The notes under the pieces are model-generated. The model worked only from the letters and a program-made list of their open reading frames with translations. It was not told the origin of the DNA and ran no database searches. A stretch of DNA of 64,000 nt from Spirometra erinaceieuropaei (Eukaryota; Platyhelminthes; Cestoda; Diphyllobothriidea; Diphyllobothriidae). Below are positions 1 through 11,949 of the stretch, piece after piece (positions within the stretch are counted from its first letter, which is position 1; every line of letters begins with the position of its first letter). The position numbers and the translations under genes are program-made. The DNA lies in assembly GCA_902702965.1 (NCBI GenBank), contig CACRXP010000163.1, positions 116,186 through 180,185 of the forward strand, given 5' to 3'.

Positions 1-431
1 CAGGTTTTGAGCTGGCCTTATCGGCGCTTCACAATGGGCGGTGGTGCCGGATCAAGGGTGGCAACACTGAACTCGTGGGACGGGCAACGAAGAGCGTTAC
101 CAGACTGCCTCAGTTGTCCATCTTGGATGGTCTGTTGTCGCAGTGTTTTCGGACTGTCTTATTCAAGACAGAGTCGGTATACCTTCGTTCAACGTATCGT
201 TTTCGGGCAGCGGTGGTCAGACGTCTCCGGTCTCTGCTCATCATCCACACGCACGGCCCAGCATTCGCAATCGTACTGGAAAACTGGTCGGACCAACGCC
301 CGGTAAATGCGGATCATTGTGGGGATGGAAATATTGCGTCCGGTCCGTAGACATTTTCCGAGGATTGCGAAAACCCTTCGTCCAACATATGTTCGAATTA
401 TTATGGGTAACAATCGGGAGATGGCTACCAA
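1..431 (-). pseudogene. Non-LTR retrotransposon reverse transcriptase C-terminal fragment
   Basis: Read on the minus strand, the region encodes the tail of a flatworm LINE reverse transcriptase. Positions 431-189 give a frame with IYRALVRPVFQYDCECWAVR followed by DDEQR and DHRC. This is the family pattern of a tyrosine/cysteine-rich thumb followed by a DHRCLR-like box. The frame then breaks near 189. Another frame carries on with RYTDSV, NKTVRKHCDN, and finally SHEFSVATLDPAPPP up to an in-frame TAA and GQLKT, the usual 3' end of these ORFs. At least two frame changes and one stop show that it is dead. The element runs off the window start. The family is clear; the clade (RTE-like or related) is not decided. 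Confidence 0.75.
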
Positions 432-687
432 AATATCCGTTACCTAGAAATTATACCTTTACCAGTGGACTCAAACGCCTTCAGGCTATATCAGCGGTTG
501 CATGCCTACTTTCACGCACTACTTGGACTTTCACCGACGGCCTTACATGGGCTGGCCGAACGAACATCGCAGGAGGTACCATGGACGATAGTCGCTGTTA
601 CCCAACCTTCCCCATCGTTACACATCTACACCTGAATATACGGCATATATTCGCATTATGGCAGTTTATTACTAAACAAAATCACGT

Positions 688-1179
688 TTAAATAGGATAA
701 GTCTGCACAATATGGGACAGGAACAGTTCGCAGACAGCTGTCAAAGACATGGCATTGAGGCCAAACCAAAGACGATACTGTACTTCGTCTATGTGAGCCC
801 ACACAGCTCGACCTCATACAGGACTTCCCTCGTGGAGTTTCCTTTTCAGTGTACTCCAGTATGCCTCAATGACATTGGTGTGCCGTCCGGTGGTAGGGTC
901 CTTAAAGTTCTTTGAGTGGTTAACATAGAAATGTAGATAACCTTCTGAGGGAAGACGATTATACGCCTTCCACTCGTCCGTTACCACAATACTGCCTTTG
1001 CCTAGCCATTTTATAATAACGGAACGGAGAGCGGGCCAACTTCGATCATTCACCTGTCCAAACAAGGCTTGTTGTCGGCTAGTATTGTACATCCCGACCA
1101 GCCACCACACATAAAACCCTATAACCACCTGTCCCGTAAAACAGGCCGCTTTTGTTAGGCGGATTTTCTTTAGTGCCAT
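688..1179 (-). pseudogene. Merlin-superfamily (IS1016-like) DDE transposase fragment
   Basis: The minus strand encodes about 160 residues of a Merlin transposase, the eukaryotic relatives of bacterial IS1016/ISXO2. The visible catalytic region contains GSIVVTDEWKAYNRL (second acidic residue), then GYLHFYVNHSKNFKDPTTG, HTNVIEAYW (third acidic residue) and KRKL. After one in-frame TGA about ten residues past KRKL, the same frame continues with WAHIDEVQYRLWFGLNAMSL and ends at a TAA at 688-690. That is the expected C-terminal helix of the family. The N-terminal half with the first Asp and any zinc-binding region was not found upstream (1180-1560), and no terminal inverted repeats were seen. It is a truncated, inactive copy lying next to the LINE fragment at 1-431. 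Confidence 0.85.
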
Positions 1180-2282
1180 CTTCTGATTTTTACCTTATTA
1201 TGTACACCTTGCTTTATCACTTTTTTAGAAACTTAATCCCGACGTATTTTTATCTGTCCACCTCTCCAAACTAACGACCGTTAAACCTCCCAGGCGTTTC
1301 TCACACCGGTCAGGAATGTAGCTCGAAAACACTGGCTTTCCCACTGTTTATAAATAGACCGACGGAGTTAGTGCTCACATCCATCCACGATCACATCCTG
1401 TACATAATAATGACTTTACTCTAGAAGGACGACGTCGTCAGCATAGTCGAGATCAGTTGGCTGGCCCCGGGAACAAAATTTACGCTTTAGAGACTGAATA
1501 AACCTCCTCCGGCAATCCAGTCAGTAGTGTAATTGAACAGGACTGGCGCCGGAGTGCAACCTTTGTGGAACGTCAGCCTAAGTATGGAACGGTTAAGGGG
1601 GATTACTCTGAACCAGAGCCCTCCAAGTGACAGACCGGTGTCACGTCTTGCTCACCATGGTCCTTTTCGCGGGCTTATTATTCGACTGCATCATCCGCCG
1701 CATAAACTCACGGTGAACGGGACCGGGTACTGTGGCGAATTCAATAAATTAAACAGTTGCCGGTCTTTAGTAGCCATGGCTTAGTTGGAAAATGGGCCGA
1801 AATATGAGTATTTGACCTATACGTCCATGTTCGTCTCAGAGCGTATGGTGGCTGGTTCTCGTTCTAGTCTCACGCATGCCAAAGCCACCCATGAATGACA
1901 GTGGCGAGAAATACTGCGGAAACGTCGATGTGACCCATGTTCTGCTTGTTCTCACATCTTGTCTTATTCTTCTGCACAAAGACAGGCCCACAGATGGCCG
2001 AGTATTCAGCATTCAGAACTGACCTCTGCTCCCCACGCTTGTTAAGTCACCCCATGGAGTTAGGGCACCGGGTGTTGATACAACATCAGTCGACTTTGAC
2101 GAGTTCTGCCGTCCTTTTGGGCGCCTTGTTCTTGTTCAACCTCAGTACAGGCTAGAAACGTATAAAAGACCGCTGCAGTGATGGATTGATAATCCAAGTT
2201 GGGGTGCCAGATGCACTCACGCCAGCACTCGACTCTGGTCAGTTTGTCAGTACCAAACTCGGCATGTTGACCAACCGTCTTT
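1180..2282. other. Gene-free stretch, no recognisable feature
   Basis: No exon, transposase or repeat shared with the rest of the window was recognised. The open frames here are short and lack splice context. Confidence 0.4.
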
Positions 2283-2703
2283 GGAGACGGTGTCTATCGT
2301 GTGCCCCACAGCAGGGTGGGCGCAGGGGCGATGACTTGTGCGTGTGTTAATTTAAAGTAATAGTGGACTTGCGCTGCATCCGCTGCACTCTTCCCGGACC
2401 CGGTACCAAGACAGAGTCAAGAAGACTGGAGGAGGGAGAGGGCGTAGGTGGTTGGCACGGCGAAAAGTCGCGCCTAGCCCATACCACCACATCCCCTGGT
2501 CCACAGCAGACACTTGGCCAGGATTTTATACAACAAGAAAAAGCGGAGGCGGCTTGAATCCCAATTGGCACGTCTGCTCCTGGGCGTGCCACCACACGCC
2601 CCCATTTGGGCGTTTGTTATGGGTACGCATTCCCAATAACTCCTGTCGAACTCAGACCTATCCCCATTGGCGGTCCAGCGCATCTACCGCGTGGCCCGTT
2701 TGA
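2283..2703 (+). repeat. Interspersed repeat family A, copy 1
   Basis: This is a ~420-bp unit shared in order with 6603-7050 (reverse), 11950-12372, 46828-47270 and, truncated, 62965-63165. Landmarks are a start around GTGTGCCCCACAGCAGGGTG, then GACTTGCGC with CTGCACTCT, CAGAGTCAAGAAGAC, TGGTCCACAGCAGACACTTG, and a 3' end GTCCAGCGCATCTACCGCGT. Short frames on both strands recur between copies because of sequence identity, not because of coding. No terminal inverted repeats or target duplications are obvious. It could be a SINE, a MITE or the untranslated end of a LINE. Confidence 0.8.
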
Positions 2704-4384
2704 AGGGCAAAAATACCGCGAACAGAGTGATCATCAATGCTGATGGCTTGCCACTAACTTGTGAAAACATTTGCGCGTTGATCTGCTGTAGTGAACCCGG
2801 CTACGAAAATTTAATCTGACCAGACTGTAGTTGGTGTGTACGATCATCGTCCGAATGAGAATTTAGCAGGCGTTTGCAGTGATGCTGGAGGCACTTTTTG
2901 GTGACAACCAGCCGACTCAACATTGTCTTCACTTCTTGTACCGATGGTGAAGTCCAAATCGGCCAGTAAGGTGAGTGAATAGTCGTCTAGCCCGATTTCG
3001 GCCATTCGATACCCTGGTGTCAATCAGCAGATCACGACAAGGGAGTCTTTCATTAAGCTCTTGCTACCGATTTTGACGTGCTGATGGAGACGACAAGGAT
3101 ACCAGTATAGTGTCTCTTTAGTTGTTCGTAAGCTAAATGGTCATTGACTGGTTACCATGGCACCCACACGCCACACCTATCAGGAGAGTTGCGTGGGCTA
3201 CTGTGATCGAGGACGAAGTAGGCTTGATCCTTGAAATATAGATTCCTCTAGAGCCGAATTCGGGTATTTTGATCTCATGTATGCAATATACATTCCTGTG
3301 ACTACTGACGAAAAATGCGCGTCGTCAGACACGGGTATCAGGGCCGAGAACTTTCGCAATAAGGGATCGTGCAAAACTTAATGGTCCAGCTGGTTCTCAA
3401 CAGCCGTCCAGGCCACTTCTTCGAAGTCATCTCCCATAGCGTTTTAACCCAAGGACCTGATCACGAGGTAATATTGACAGGCAGGCTTATTTCTTTGGTA
3501 GGAAATAAACGTGGCTAAGTCGCATTGATGAAACGAGGAGGGCGAAGTACCCTTCGTGGACTGTACTATGACTTCCTTCGTAGACGACAGAGACCCTTGT
3601 GGTTTTCTTTTTCCTGCAGCTTTTAGATAAAGCGTCACGTTTGGCTCACGGAACAATCTAACAATTGACTTATGCTTCGTCTCTTGGCCTAGAAAGTGTG
3701 GAAATCTGATACTTATGGGAACAAGCACGACATACCCTAAAAGACCGTTTTTGTGTTGTCCTTGCGGATTCGTGGGGCGAGCCCCGGCTAGTTTTCCTTT
3801 TCATCCAAATGCTCGAAATTGAAAACTGTTGGACCGCAATTAAAGATAAATAGCTGCTAGGAAGCGGACTGGTGGGTTGGAAGCATTAAACCGTGCTAAA
3901 CAACCCCTGGACTTTCGCAGTTCTCACAACTTGCAACCTTTGACTGTTTATTTGACTTCGTTGCACAATATGGCCTACTATATAATCACAAGTAGATGAG
4001 TTTGGTATACCAATTATGTATTCCGTAACACTTCGTCGCTCCGTTCAGGCGATTCGGTGAAGTGGTCGGTCGACTTCAATTCTAGAGTACGTCTTCGGGC
4101 GTTTTAGACGGCACTTCCTCGTTTTTAATGTATGAATTAACGTCCTCTTTTTGACTGACAACTTTGCAGAACAATAGAGACTTTTGAAACAGTGATGAGA
4201 ACCCCATTCTTTTTTTGACAGGCCTGAGTCTCATGGACGTATCGTTCATCGAGCATGTCGGATTGAAGAACTAAGTATGTACGCTCCGTGTTGTTAGGAA
4301 CCGCCAGTCTAGGGTTCTCGCAAGTCAGGACGGGGCTCACCTACTTCGTCCTTTAATCATTTATATTTAGGAATATTTCCGATC
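2704..4384. other. Gene-free stretch, no recognisable feature
   Basis: Moderately AT-rich unique-looking sequence. One 94-codon minus frame at 3444-3728 has no domain resemblance or splice context and is treated as chance. Confidence 0.4.
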
Positions 4385-4545
4385 GTGGTCGACAGGATGT
4401 GAGCCCTTGGTACAACTGGTAGAGCACGCTACTCAGGTTCCCATCTCAAACTTTCCCGACTTACGTCTGAGATATGAGTAACTGACGACGACAAACAACC
4501 TATAAATTGCCATTCCAGTCTTCCTAGTCATTGTTGCTAAAACTT
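4385..4545 (+). repeat. tRNA-derived SINE remnant
   Basis: It has a tRNA-like A box (TGGTACAACTGGTAGAGC) at its head, a degraded B-box region, and a tail resembling CTGACGACGGCTAATAAGCC followed by CATTCCAGTCTTCC. The same tail follows tRNA-like heads at 10505-10712, 25855-26330, 51095-51330 and 53515-53750. Decay is heavy, so this is not a functional tRNA. Confidence 0.55.
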
Positions 4546-5039
4546 ACCAACTGATATCTTGCAACCGTCTGTAAAACAGTAGGCCAAAGCTTACTTGATA
4601 TCTTTGTGGTTCAGTGCGTGAAGTTTCATTGCGTCTTGTTTCAGGACTTTGTAAGGTCAGCGTGTTCCAGTTCCGACTCAGCTTAGATCTTATAACCCTT
4701 ATACAAAGTACGGCGTCTCGGAATACGGCAGTACCTTTACTTATGATGGCTTTTCATTTTGGTTTTGCAAATGCTTTTGGACGCTATTTTTAGATTCCAT
4801 GGGGTTCAAATACCCACAGCAAATACTAGCAGGCCTTTTGTGACCTATTGCTATGCTTACATTTAGTTAAGTGCCAGGAATTCACCCGCCTTTTCAGCAA
4901 CTATACATCATTGCACGTCAGTGCTAAGTTTAGGCTTATCCGATCTTTTTATTAGCTGACTTGACCTTTGATTTGCAGCCACTAAGTTCTCTTCTGAGTT
5001 AGGACGGATCTGACATACAATACCTGTTCTATCTCATAA

Positions 5040-5430
5040 GATGTTAGTCGAGATCCTGAAGTGTATTTTCGCTTAGAAGGGGTTAACTAGGTGGGATTGT
5101 AACATTGGTGTTTTAATCTCATCAAGACACTGACCTTTGAATTCGCTTCATTACGGCCACAAAAAAATCTCACTAGCCGAAAACTGGTGCCTTCAGTAGT
5201 GTTATTTTTCCGATTACATTCGATGTCCCTGTAACTTCAAATATATTTTAAGAAGACACCCCTAAAATATTTCTTTTTGTATTAATCATATAGAAACCAT
5301 GTTCTCACACATTATACTTGAAAAGGGCATCTTTTGATTTTTGAAAAAAAAACCTTTTCATTTTCCGGGTAGTCTTGGACCAGACCTGCAGTTTCACTTG
5401 CGCTGGGTGTGTCCAAACCACATGCTACAT
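5040..5430 (+). repeat. Foldback element family E, solo left arm (degraded)
   Basis: It matches the left arm of the ~980-bp foldback elements at 15520 and 52503 in order: CTGAAGTGTATTTTCGCTTA near the outside, a GATTGTAAC segment, then CATTCGATGTCCCTGTAACT and TTCAAATATATTTTA. No right arm follows. Confidence 0.5.
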
Positions 5431-5453
5431 ACGTCCCGTGTAAGGAAAACATA

Positions 5454-5910
5454 CAGTAGATGTGCTACATCATGAAATGTTGACGAAAATTCTGAAATTT
5501 GCCTTCGGTTAGAAAAGATTGCTTAGATGGAATTGTAGTATTTATTATCATGCAGCATAATCCAGAGATATTTCACTCGAGCCAAGATGCCGGCATCTTG
5601 GTGGGCCTAGTCCCGATTGCCTGAAAAAGTTGAATTCGGTAAAAAAATTACTGCATGGGTAGTATGTACTTCCCATTGATTTTCCATACCTTTATAAATT
5701 CGACTGTATTTTATAGGGAACATGCACAGGTATATTATTTTTTGTAGTCATTTGGCACCTAATGTCCTCCAAATATTATACTTCAATAAAGTGTATCCCC
5801 CAGTTTTAAAAGATTTGAAATTATGCGATTTTTGAAGACCGTGAAATGCCCATTTACGCAGCATTCTAGTATATATGCCAGCTATTGCGTATTTCCCTGG
5901 GTGAAGAAAA
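5454..5910 (+). repeat. Foldback element family E, left arm and part of centre
   Basis: It begins at TA-CAGTAGATG (TA at 5452-5453), followed by TCATGAAATGTTGACGAAAA, TTCGGTTAGAAAAGATTGCT and the TTGATTTTCCATACCTTTAT segment. It continues into the central sequence with GAAGACCGTGAAATGCCCAT, which is also present near 15895-15920. The right arm is missing, so the copy is truncated. Confidence 0.65.
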
Positions 5911-6602
5911 ATTTTTGTCCCCACTTTATTTGGCTTCATTTAGAAGCTTGGTCCGTACCAGGTTCAAGGTGACTCCGTCACTCACCCAGGATGTCTGCGA
6001 ATGCCAATATAGAAGCTAGTTTGGCAATTTGGCAGGGATGTTCTCCGCAGACATTCAGTTCTAGTTAAACGGTGCGGGTGTATGTGTGACACATCGTACT
6101 TAGTCAGCAAAAAAGACAGCTATCTACTCAGAGTAGGTTCACCTCGTTTAAACCCACTGAGTGTCCACGTAAAACTCATCATGCAATCCATGTACGTCAT
6201 GGCCTGGGTACAATTAGCATCCGACATTAGGCCGGGGCAACAGTGCACCCGAGCCTCCTACCAACCTTTGGAATTCAGGGCCTAGTCAGCAAAAACCACA
6301 CGGACTGGAATCTGATTTTATTAACCATCTATGGTCCTACCCGAGAAATCAATGTGACTCGACACAGCGAAGACGATTTCCTACGGAGTATATTTTTGTC
6401 AGGTGGTTTTTAGATTTATGTCTCCTTTGTTCCGAGGACACCTTGAATATTCCGTCAAAGTTAAGCCTTCGGTTGAATTACTAGACATCGTTGAGTCTTG
6501 ATTTGTTTTTCCTCCGCCGACTGGCTTACCTCACACACCTCCCGCTCCCTTTTCAATCTGTCATGTGCATATGTATGTATGTGTCTCTCTGCGGTCCTGC
6601 CA
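5911..6602. other. Gene-free stretch, no recognisable feature
   Basis: No exon or repeat recognised. Confidence 0.35.
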
Positions 6603-7050
6603 CCAAAACTGGCCGCGCTGTAGATGCGCTGGACCAAAACGGAGGCTACAGTAGATTCTAGCAGGTTTTATTGCGAATGAACACCCATAACAATGCCAAC
6701 GTTTCGGGTGCGGTGGCAAGCCCAGTTGCTGGCTCACGCCGTGCAAACTGAGATCCCCTGTCGCCCGCCCATTTTGTTCTTGGTTAAAATCGTGGTCAAG
6801 TGTTTGTTGTGGACCAGAGGGTGCGTGGATACGCCTAGGTGCAGATCCGGCCGTGCTAACCACCTGAGTCTTCTCCCACCTCCGGTCTTCTTGACTATGT
6901 CCTAACACCGGATCCAGGTGGAGAAGGAGGAGAGTGCAGTGGATGCTGCGCAAGTCTGCATTCACTATAGACTAACTCGCCCGCAAGTCACCGCGCCTGC
7001 TCTCACCCTATTGTGGAGCTTACGGTGGACATTGTCGGTCCTGATGGTCG
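6603..7050 (-). repeat. Interspersed repeat family A, copy 2 (reverse)
   Basis: This is the reverse complement of the unit at 2283. Its 3' end (GTAGATGCGCTGGACC on the plus strand) lies at 6630, and its 5' part, with CTGCGCAAGTCTGCATTCAC, lies near 6950. A 134-codon frame on the minus strand (6561-6965) falls entirely inside the repeat and is a by-product. Confidence 0.75.
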
Positions 7051-8502
7051 AACTGTCGTCTTTGAAGTTATAAGCCTAGCAACTTTCCCTTAAGGCTCAT
7101 ATCTAACTCTGAGAACATCTTCCCAACGCTGCGGCAGTATACGTCCGCTTTGGTAGGTAGACCTTGCAGTTCCAGCTACTGAAATCATTTTTCCTGGTTA
7201 GGCCTTGCATCTCCCCTGTCTGTCATTTAAGTGGGTTGGCGCTTGATTTGGCAAAACGACCAGCGATCATGCATGTCGGGAATTCAGAGCGCACAGTGAG
7301 TGGTGACCTTCATGTCCCCCGACGAGATTAAGGTCATTTTGATAGCACGCTTGCCACAGCTGACGGCCGTCGGCCCGCAGTGTCCTCTGCAATCCTTATC
7401 AGAAAAAAAAGACTGAACAGTTAGTAAAACTACTTGAAACATTTTTTTAACGGGTGTGAAGTGGCGCCTCCTAGGGGTTTAAAGGCATTTTCACCTTGGT
7501 CTTTTTCTATCTGGAACCTGGATTATCAGAAAAAAACATCGGACTAGGTAGCTGTCTCTTAACTCTAGTTCAAGTCGTGAAAATTAGGCCATTAACAGAA
7601 AGCATGCGGATGCCTAAATGCCTGCCTTTCCAGAACGCTCTTTCGATCATCCCTCTCTAGCTCTGTTCACGTTGTTTCTTTTTCAACTTAAGGAATCTAG
7701 AGATTTTTATGGTTCAGGCGGCCCCCATTTTTTCCATACTTTGTAAATATCCTTAATTATCCGACTTTATTTTATCCCCTTTAATTAGGGTATAAAACTA
7801 AGTTCTAAGTGAAGCCGACGTCCAGCACAGTCTCCCTCTGTTCCCGTTATGTAGTCTTTTATTTCGTCTTCCATTGTCCTTTCTAACAGGACCTCAAAAA
7901 GTTTCCGTAGACATAGTTAGTGACTTCAGGATAATTTTTATTCTTAAAAGCCAACTGCGAATTGCGTAGACATCTATAATCTGTCACATATGTTGAACGG
8001 AATTTTTCGGCGAAAACTTCTTCTGAAATTTTCTCGCAAATCACGCTTGATTGTCCGATCTTCATTTTCTGTGACTGTGCCATAGTATCGTTGTCATTTA
8101 CCAGTCCGGCCCGATCACAAGGTGTCTAACTCCAGAGCTTCTTATCGGTTTTTCCACAAAAATAATAAGCACTCTGAAGGTCGTCAGATTAGCTTTCTTA
8201 CCGTGCCATTCATTTTGTATGTGGTGAAGGGTTCGAATCAAAAAGAGGTAGGAGTGAAGGCGAAATCCATGTAACAAGTCTATTGGCAGATTGACCTGTC
8301 GAACTGATGTATAAGCTATCTTTTGTCAAAGCGCTTATTGCATGCAGAAATCGGACAGAATTTGAGATTAACTACCTAGTTGGCCAAACTTCGGCCGACA
8401 ACGCTTTACCATCGTAAACTAGCATCGAGTCCGCAAGCCCGCCTATAAGCCTCAGACAACGATAACCCGTGCTAATCGAAGAACTGAAATGGGCGGCTTT
8501 GA
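7051..8502. other. Gene-free stretch, AT-rich
   Basis: Unique-looking AT-rich DNA. A short segment near 7730-7790 (TTTTTTCCATACTTTGTAAA) vaguely resembles the inner arm of foldback family E. Nothing else was recognised. Confidence 0.35.
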
Positions 8503-8506
8503 CGTA

Positions 8507-8560
8507 CAGTAGATGTGATAACTCATGAAATCTCACGAGTTGCCACAAAAATCCCTACAA
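8507..8560 (+). repeat. Foldback element family E, terminal stub
   Basis: It starts with TA then CAGTAGATGTGATAACTCAT and GAAATC, matching the outermost ~40 bp of the family E left arm, then diverges into unrelated sequence. Confidence 0.5.
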
Positions 8561-8905
8561 CGCAAAATTCACCCAAATTACGTTCCCCAAAGTCTTACAA
8601 CAGTAAAAAAAAACGACCGTTCTTAAAAAGAAGGCATAGTTGCATTTATACATTAGCAGTTACGAATTAATTTTCACTTAAAATGGCCATATTACAAATC
8701 CGCTTAATTAGAGTTAACTACAAGGGTGTGCAAGGAGGGAGGGCGCACGAAATGGAGAAAAAAATAATGAAAAATTATAACAAGTACAAAAAATCAGTAC
8801 TTTGTTGATTGTCCATTTGCATTTAACGCAGGGGAAAGTCTCTCAGACATGGAGATGGCCATATTGCCTCTAGTGGATTGTCTAATGTGATTATCTATCG
8901 AATAA

Positions 8906-9814
8906 TCATGCTTTTCCTACATTTAAAATATCGTCTTTGCCTTGTACCAATTTCCTTTTATTGTGCGAAAGGATTTTCGCTGGAATTGAGATCCAGGCTG
9001 TTGCTTGGGCTAAAAACTCGACGGAGGCCACATGCGGAGAGGCAGGCTGTTGTCCTAAAAGATTACGGTTGAAAGCGTTATCAGATCCATACTTCTTTAA
9101 AGCAGTAGACGGGGGGGGGACATTGTCGTGTAAAAATATGACATCCATTTAGCGTCGATGGATGTCTTTGTAGCCGAAGACATCCTTCACAATGTTGACG
9201 AACACCTTGTTATTGATGGTGTCTGTAGTCGACCGCCAGACTGGACGCATTCCGAATTTAATAGCCATCCAAACCATTAGCTGCTGACAGTTCTTGAAGG
9301 TTGTCTTCGGGGTAGTGTGCTCTTTTGGAAAGCTCTTTCCACATATGACCATCCGGGTCAGCTTCTTAGACTTGTCTAAAAATTGGACCTCATCGCAGAA
9401 GTAAATGCGCCTCCAAAATGAGGACCAGTAAGCGGTATATTTCTTAGCAAATAAAAAAAACGTTCTCTAATAAGTATTCTACTTAAAAACGGTTTGATCA
9501 TGGCCTTTTGTTGATGAATTTTCCCACATACTTTTCCTAGTTATTTTCATAGAGGACATTGCAGATGTTCCCTGTGAATGGTCTATATGGGTAACGATAC
9601 TTTTAATGTATGACAAATAAAACCATTGTCTTGGTTACTTGCGGAACCTTTTGGTCCATCCTGCTTATTTCTGGTCACGGTTCTAACTTATCATTCGCCA
9701 CAGAGTAACCTTGCTAATTTTGAAAACACTTGCTAATGACTCACTCGACAACCCATTCGCTGCCAATTTTCGTATCTTTTCGTAGTCGACTGCTGACATA
9801 AATTGTCTGGGCAT
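8906..9814 (-). pseudogene. Tc1/mariner-superfamily transposase fossil
   Basis: Minus-strand pieces appear in the right order for a Tc1/mariner transposase. The N-terminal start MPRQFMSAVDYEKIRKLAAN and a helix-turn-helix (GLSSESLASVFKISKVTLWR) lie at 9814-9683. A linker with KAMIKPFLS follows around 9510. The catalytic core holds YFCDEVQF (first Asp, ~9395), TTFKNCQQLMVWMAIKFG, DVFGYKDIHRR, then HDNVPPP (second Asp, ~9125) and QPASPHVASVEFLA (family form WPxxSPDLNPxEN; third acidic residue, ~9030). Several frameshifts and a stop after KDIHRR break the frame. The product would have cut and pasted its own ~1.3-kb element. No flanking inverted repeats were identified. Confidence 0.8.
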
Positions 9815-10504
9815 CTTTATCGCTCGGCGTGTAACAAAAAAGTGACAGCATATCACGGTACACAATATACATTTGTTTATGCCTAGTAATTCTCGGCGTG
9901 GTAAAACAAACTACTGTCAAGCAAGTTTATTACTGAATTTTCTGACAGGAAACGCCACAGATTTGTAAGACAGAATTTTATAAGCTGAATTCACCCCGTT
10001 TTTCTTGAAAACAATGCAATCTCTCCTACTCGCCCTCACCTGATTTTCATGGAAGCAAGATTCAGTTTTCTGTTCCCAGAAAAGATTTATTTCGTACTTT
10101 TCCTGTTTTTATTAGTCTTCGTTTACAGCACAGTGGGCATAAACATGAGGTTTTTATCTCCGAATTTCACTGGCGTAGGAAGTTATCTGGATATCAATAA
10201 AGGCCAGATTTAGTCCAAATTTGACCCGTTTGCCCTTAATAAAATGAGTAAAAATGAATCCCTCTTCAGTAAATGGCTTTCTGTGTCTCAAATCAATTCA
10301 ATAAACACAACTAACAACATCAAATGTGTAACATACTTCTCACTCAAATTCCGATCACGACATTTCATGAGGTATACCATCTGTAATTGCGTGGAAGCCA
10401 ACCCCTGACTACCAGCTTTTGGCACAATATCTCGTTTGAAAATATATGCGTATTCACTAAGTTTGTTCAAAAAACTGTTTGCTGCGTATCCACCGTCTAG
10501 TAAA
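9815..10504. other. Gene-free stretch, AT-rich
   Basis: No exon or repeat recognised. The beginning may still belong to the 5' untranslated part of the Tc1/mariner fossil. Confidence 0.35.
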
Positions 10505-10815
10505 ATCCTTACGGAAGCAGAACGGCATCACCGACATCTGGCGCTCGAACTCGCGACCTGTCAGTTAGAAGTCCAACGTCTCTAGCCACTAAGCCATGGC
10601 CCGTTGTCCTGTCGGTTGCGATCGGGAATATACCATTGTATAACTGGCTGACGACGGCTAATAAGCCAGAAACGGCTATTCTTGTCTCCCTTGTCTTTGT
10701 CGGTAATAACCTTCAGCCTATATCATGCGCCGCTGTGCTGCTGCTGGTTGGGTTCGAGAGGGAGCCCTAAGGCACAACGGGACGAGTTCCGTATAAACAA
10801 TCGGTGAGCGCCCCT
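10505..10815. repeat. tRNA-derived SINE pair in inverted arrangement plus associated repeat
   Basis: On the minus strand 10625-10520 reads as a tRNA-like head: GGCTTAGTGGCTAGAG (A box) and GGTCGCGAGTTCGAGCG (B box). Immediately to the right, on the plus strand, is the SINE tail CTGACGACGGCTAATAAGCC with CCCTTGTCTTTGTCGGTAAT (to ~10712). Then comes a segment with GGGAGCCCTAAGGCACAACG and GGTGAGCGCCCCTCTACC (10755-10815) that recurs at 35684-35752 and, degraded, just 5' of the SINE at 53560. Head and tail pointing in opposite directions indicate two copies in inverted orientation. Confidence 0.6.
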
Positions 10816-11949
10816 CTACCCCTTCCTGAAGCCTTCGCTCTCCCGAAAAACAATCACAAATGTGATTATGAGTCGCTCGTGGTCTAATTTGCCTGTCCGC
10901 CTCTAGCACGCACACCGCGCCTCCGAACGGTTATCTCGTCGCTGTATTCCTCGCGTGTGGGGAAGCTCTCAGTCTGCACCCCAATCACGACAGGTCCCAT
11001 CCTCCTTTTGACCTCCAAAAGAGCTAAATGAGTCGTTCTGCTGACTTTTGTTTCCTCGTGGCCCCACTGGTGGCGTCATTGATTCATCCATCGATCGGCG
11101 CTCGCTGTTTCAATTGTTCACGTTGAGGTACACGTTCGTAACCGCACACCCGACGGCGTGTTCCTGCAGCGGTTACTTTCTGAGATTTGGGACGCAACTT
11201 GTCTCTGACGAGCTTGTGCACGCAATGGCTGCGTGCACAGTGGGTCGTTCAGTGTGCGGTGAGCACGCGGCGAGTTTGTGCTCCTTGGAGTTTGCTAGTA
11301 GTTATCCCTAGTACTCACGCACCCACCCGCCTCGCCCTAAACTGGATTTTGCCGCTCGCTTGGTTTAAAAATGTGTAGGTTACAGTCTAAGACATACTCA
11401 TCTGTGTCTGTTCTTTTTTAATCGCACCAGCGCCTCCCAATAAAGCTTCCAAACACGTACATCTGAAACCGCTAGATTTCCTTACTATCAAATGATTTCT
11501 GGCTTTTCTAACCAAGACAAGCATAATCCATCTCCCAAAGTGAACATTGCCGACATTTATGCCCCAACTGTTAGATGCGACTTTAAATTGGTCTGACTTA
11601 TTTCATTATTGCCAGTCTCGTCGACTCTACTACGTCTAAAAATACTAAGAACTGCATTATTAGTGGAAGGAGGCTCGGTGGACTGTTAGAAGGAAATGTC
11701 AGACATTTGTAGCCAAAAGCAGGTTCTGCCGACATCTGGTAATTGCGTTTGGGTTCTTGGAACACTTTCGTGTACGTCGATCATTGGTTCAACGCAGAAA
11801 ATCCACCCTTTTCGGCACGCTGTCATCTGGGTATTCGAGTTATCGTTGCTTTGCTCGGCAGACCTCCAAGCACCGACTCCGAATGCATTCATGCCCGAAC
11901 ATGGCTGTCGCCCATAAGGTAACGTGTCTTTGTGAAAGCTCAACTATCG
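10816..11949. other. Gene-free stretch, no recognisable feature
   Basis: Short overlapping open frames occur on both strands, but without domain signatures or splice sites supporting them. Confidence 0.35.

Noticed and set aside
6561..6965. 134-codon minus frame
   Set aside because: Covers the reverse copy of family A and corresponds to the non-coding repeat, not to a gene.
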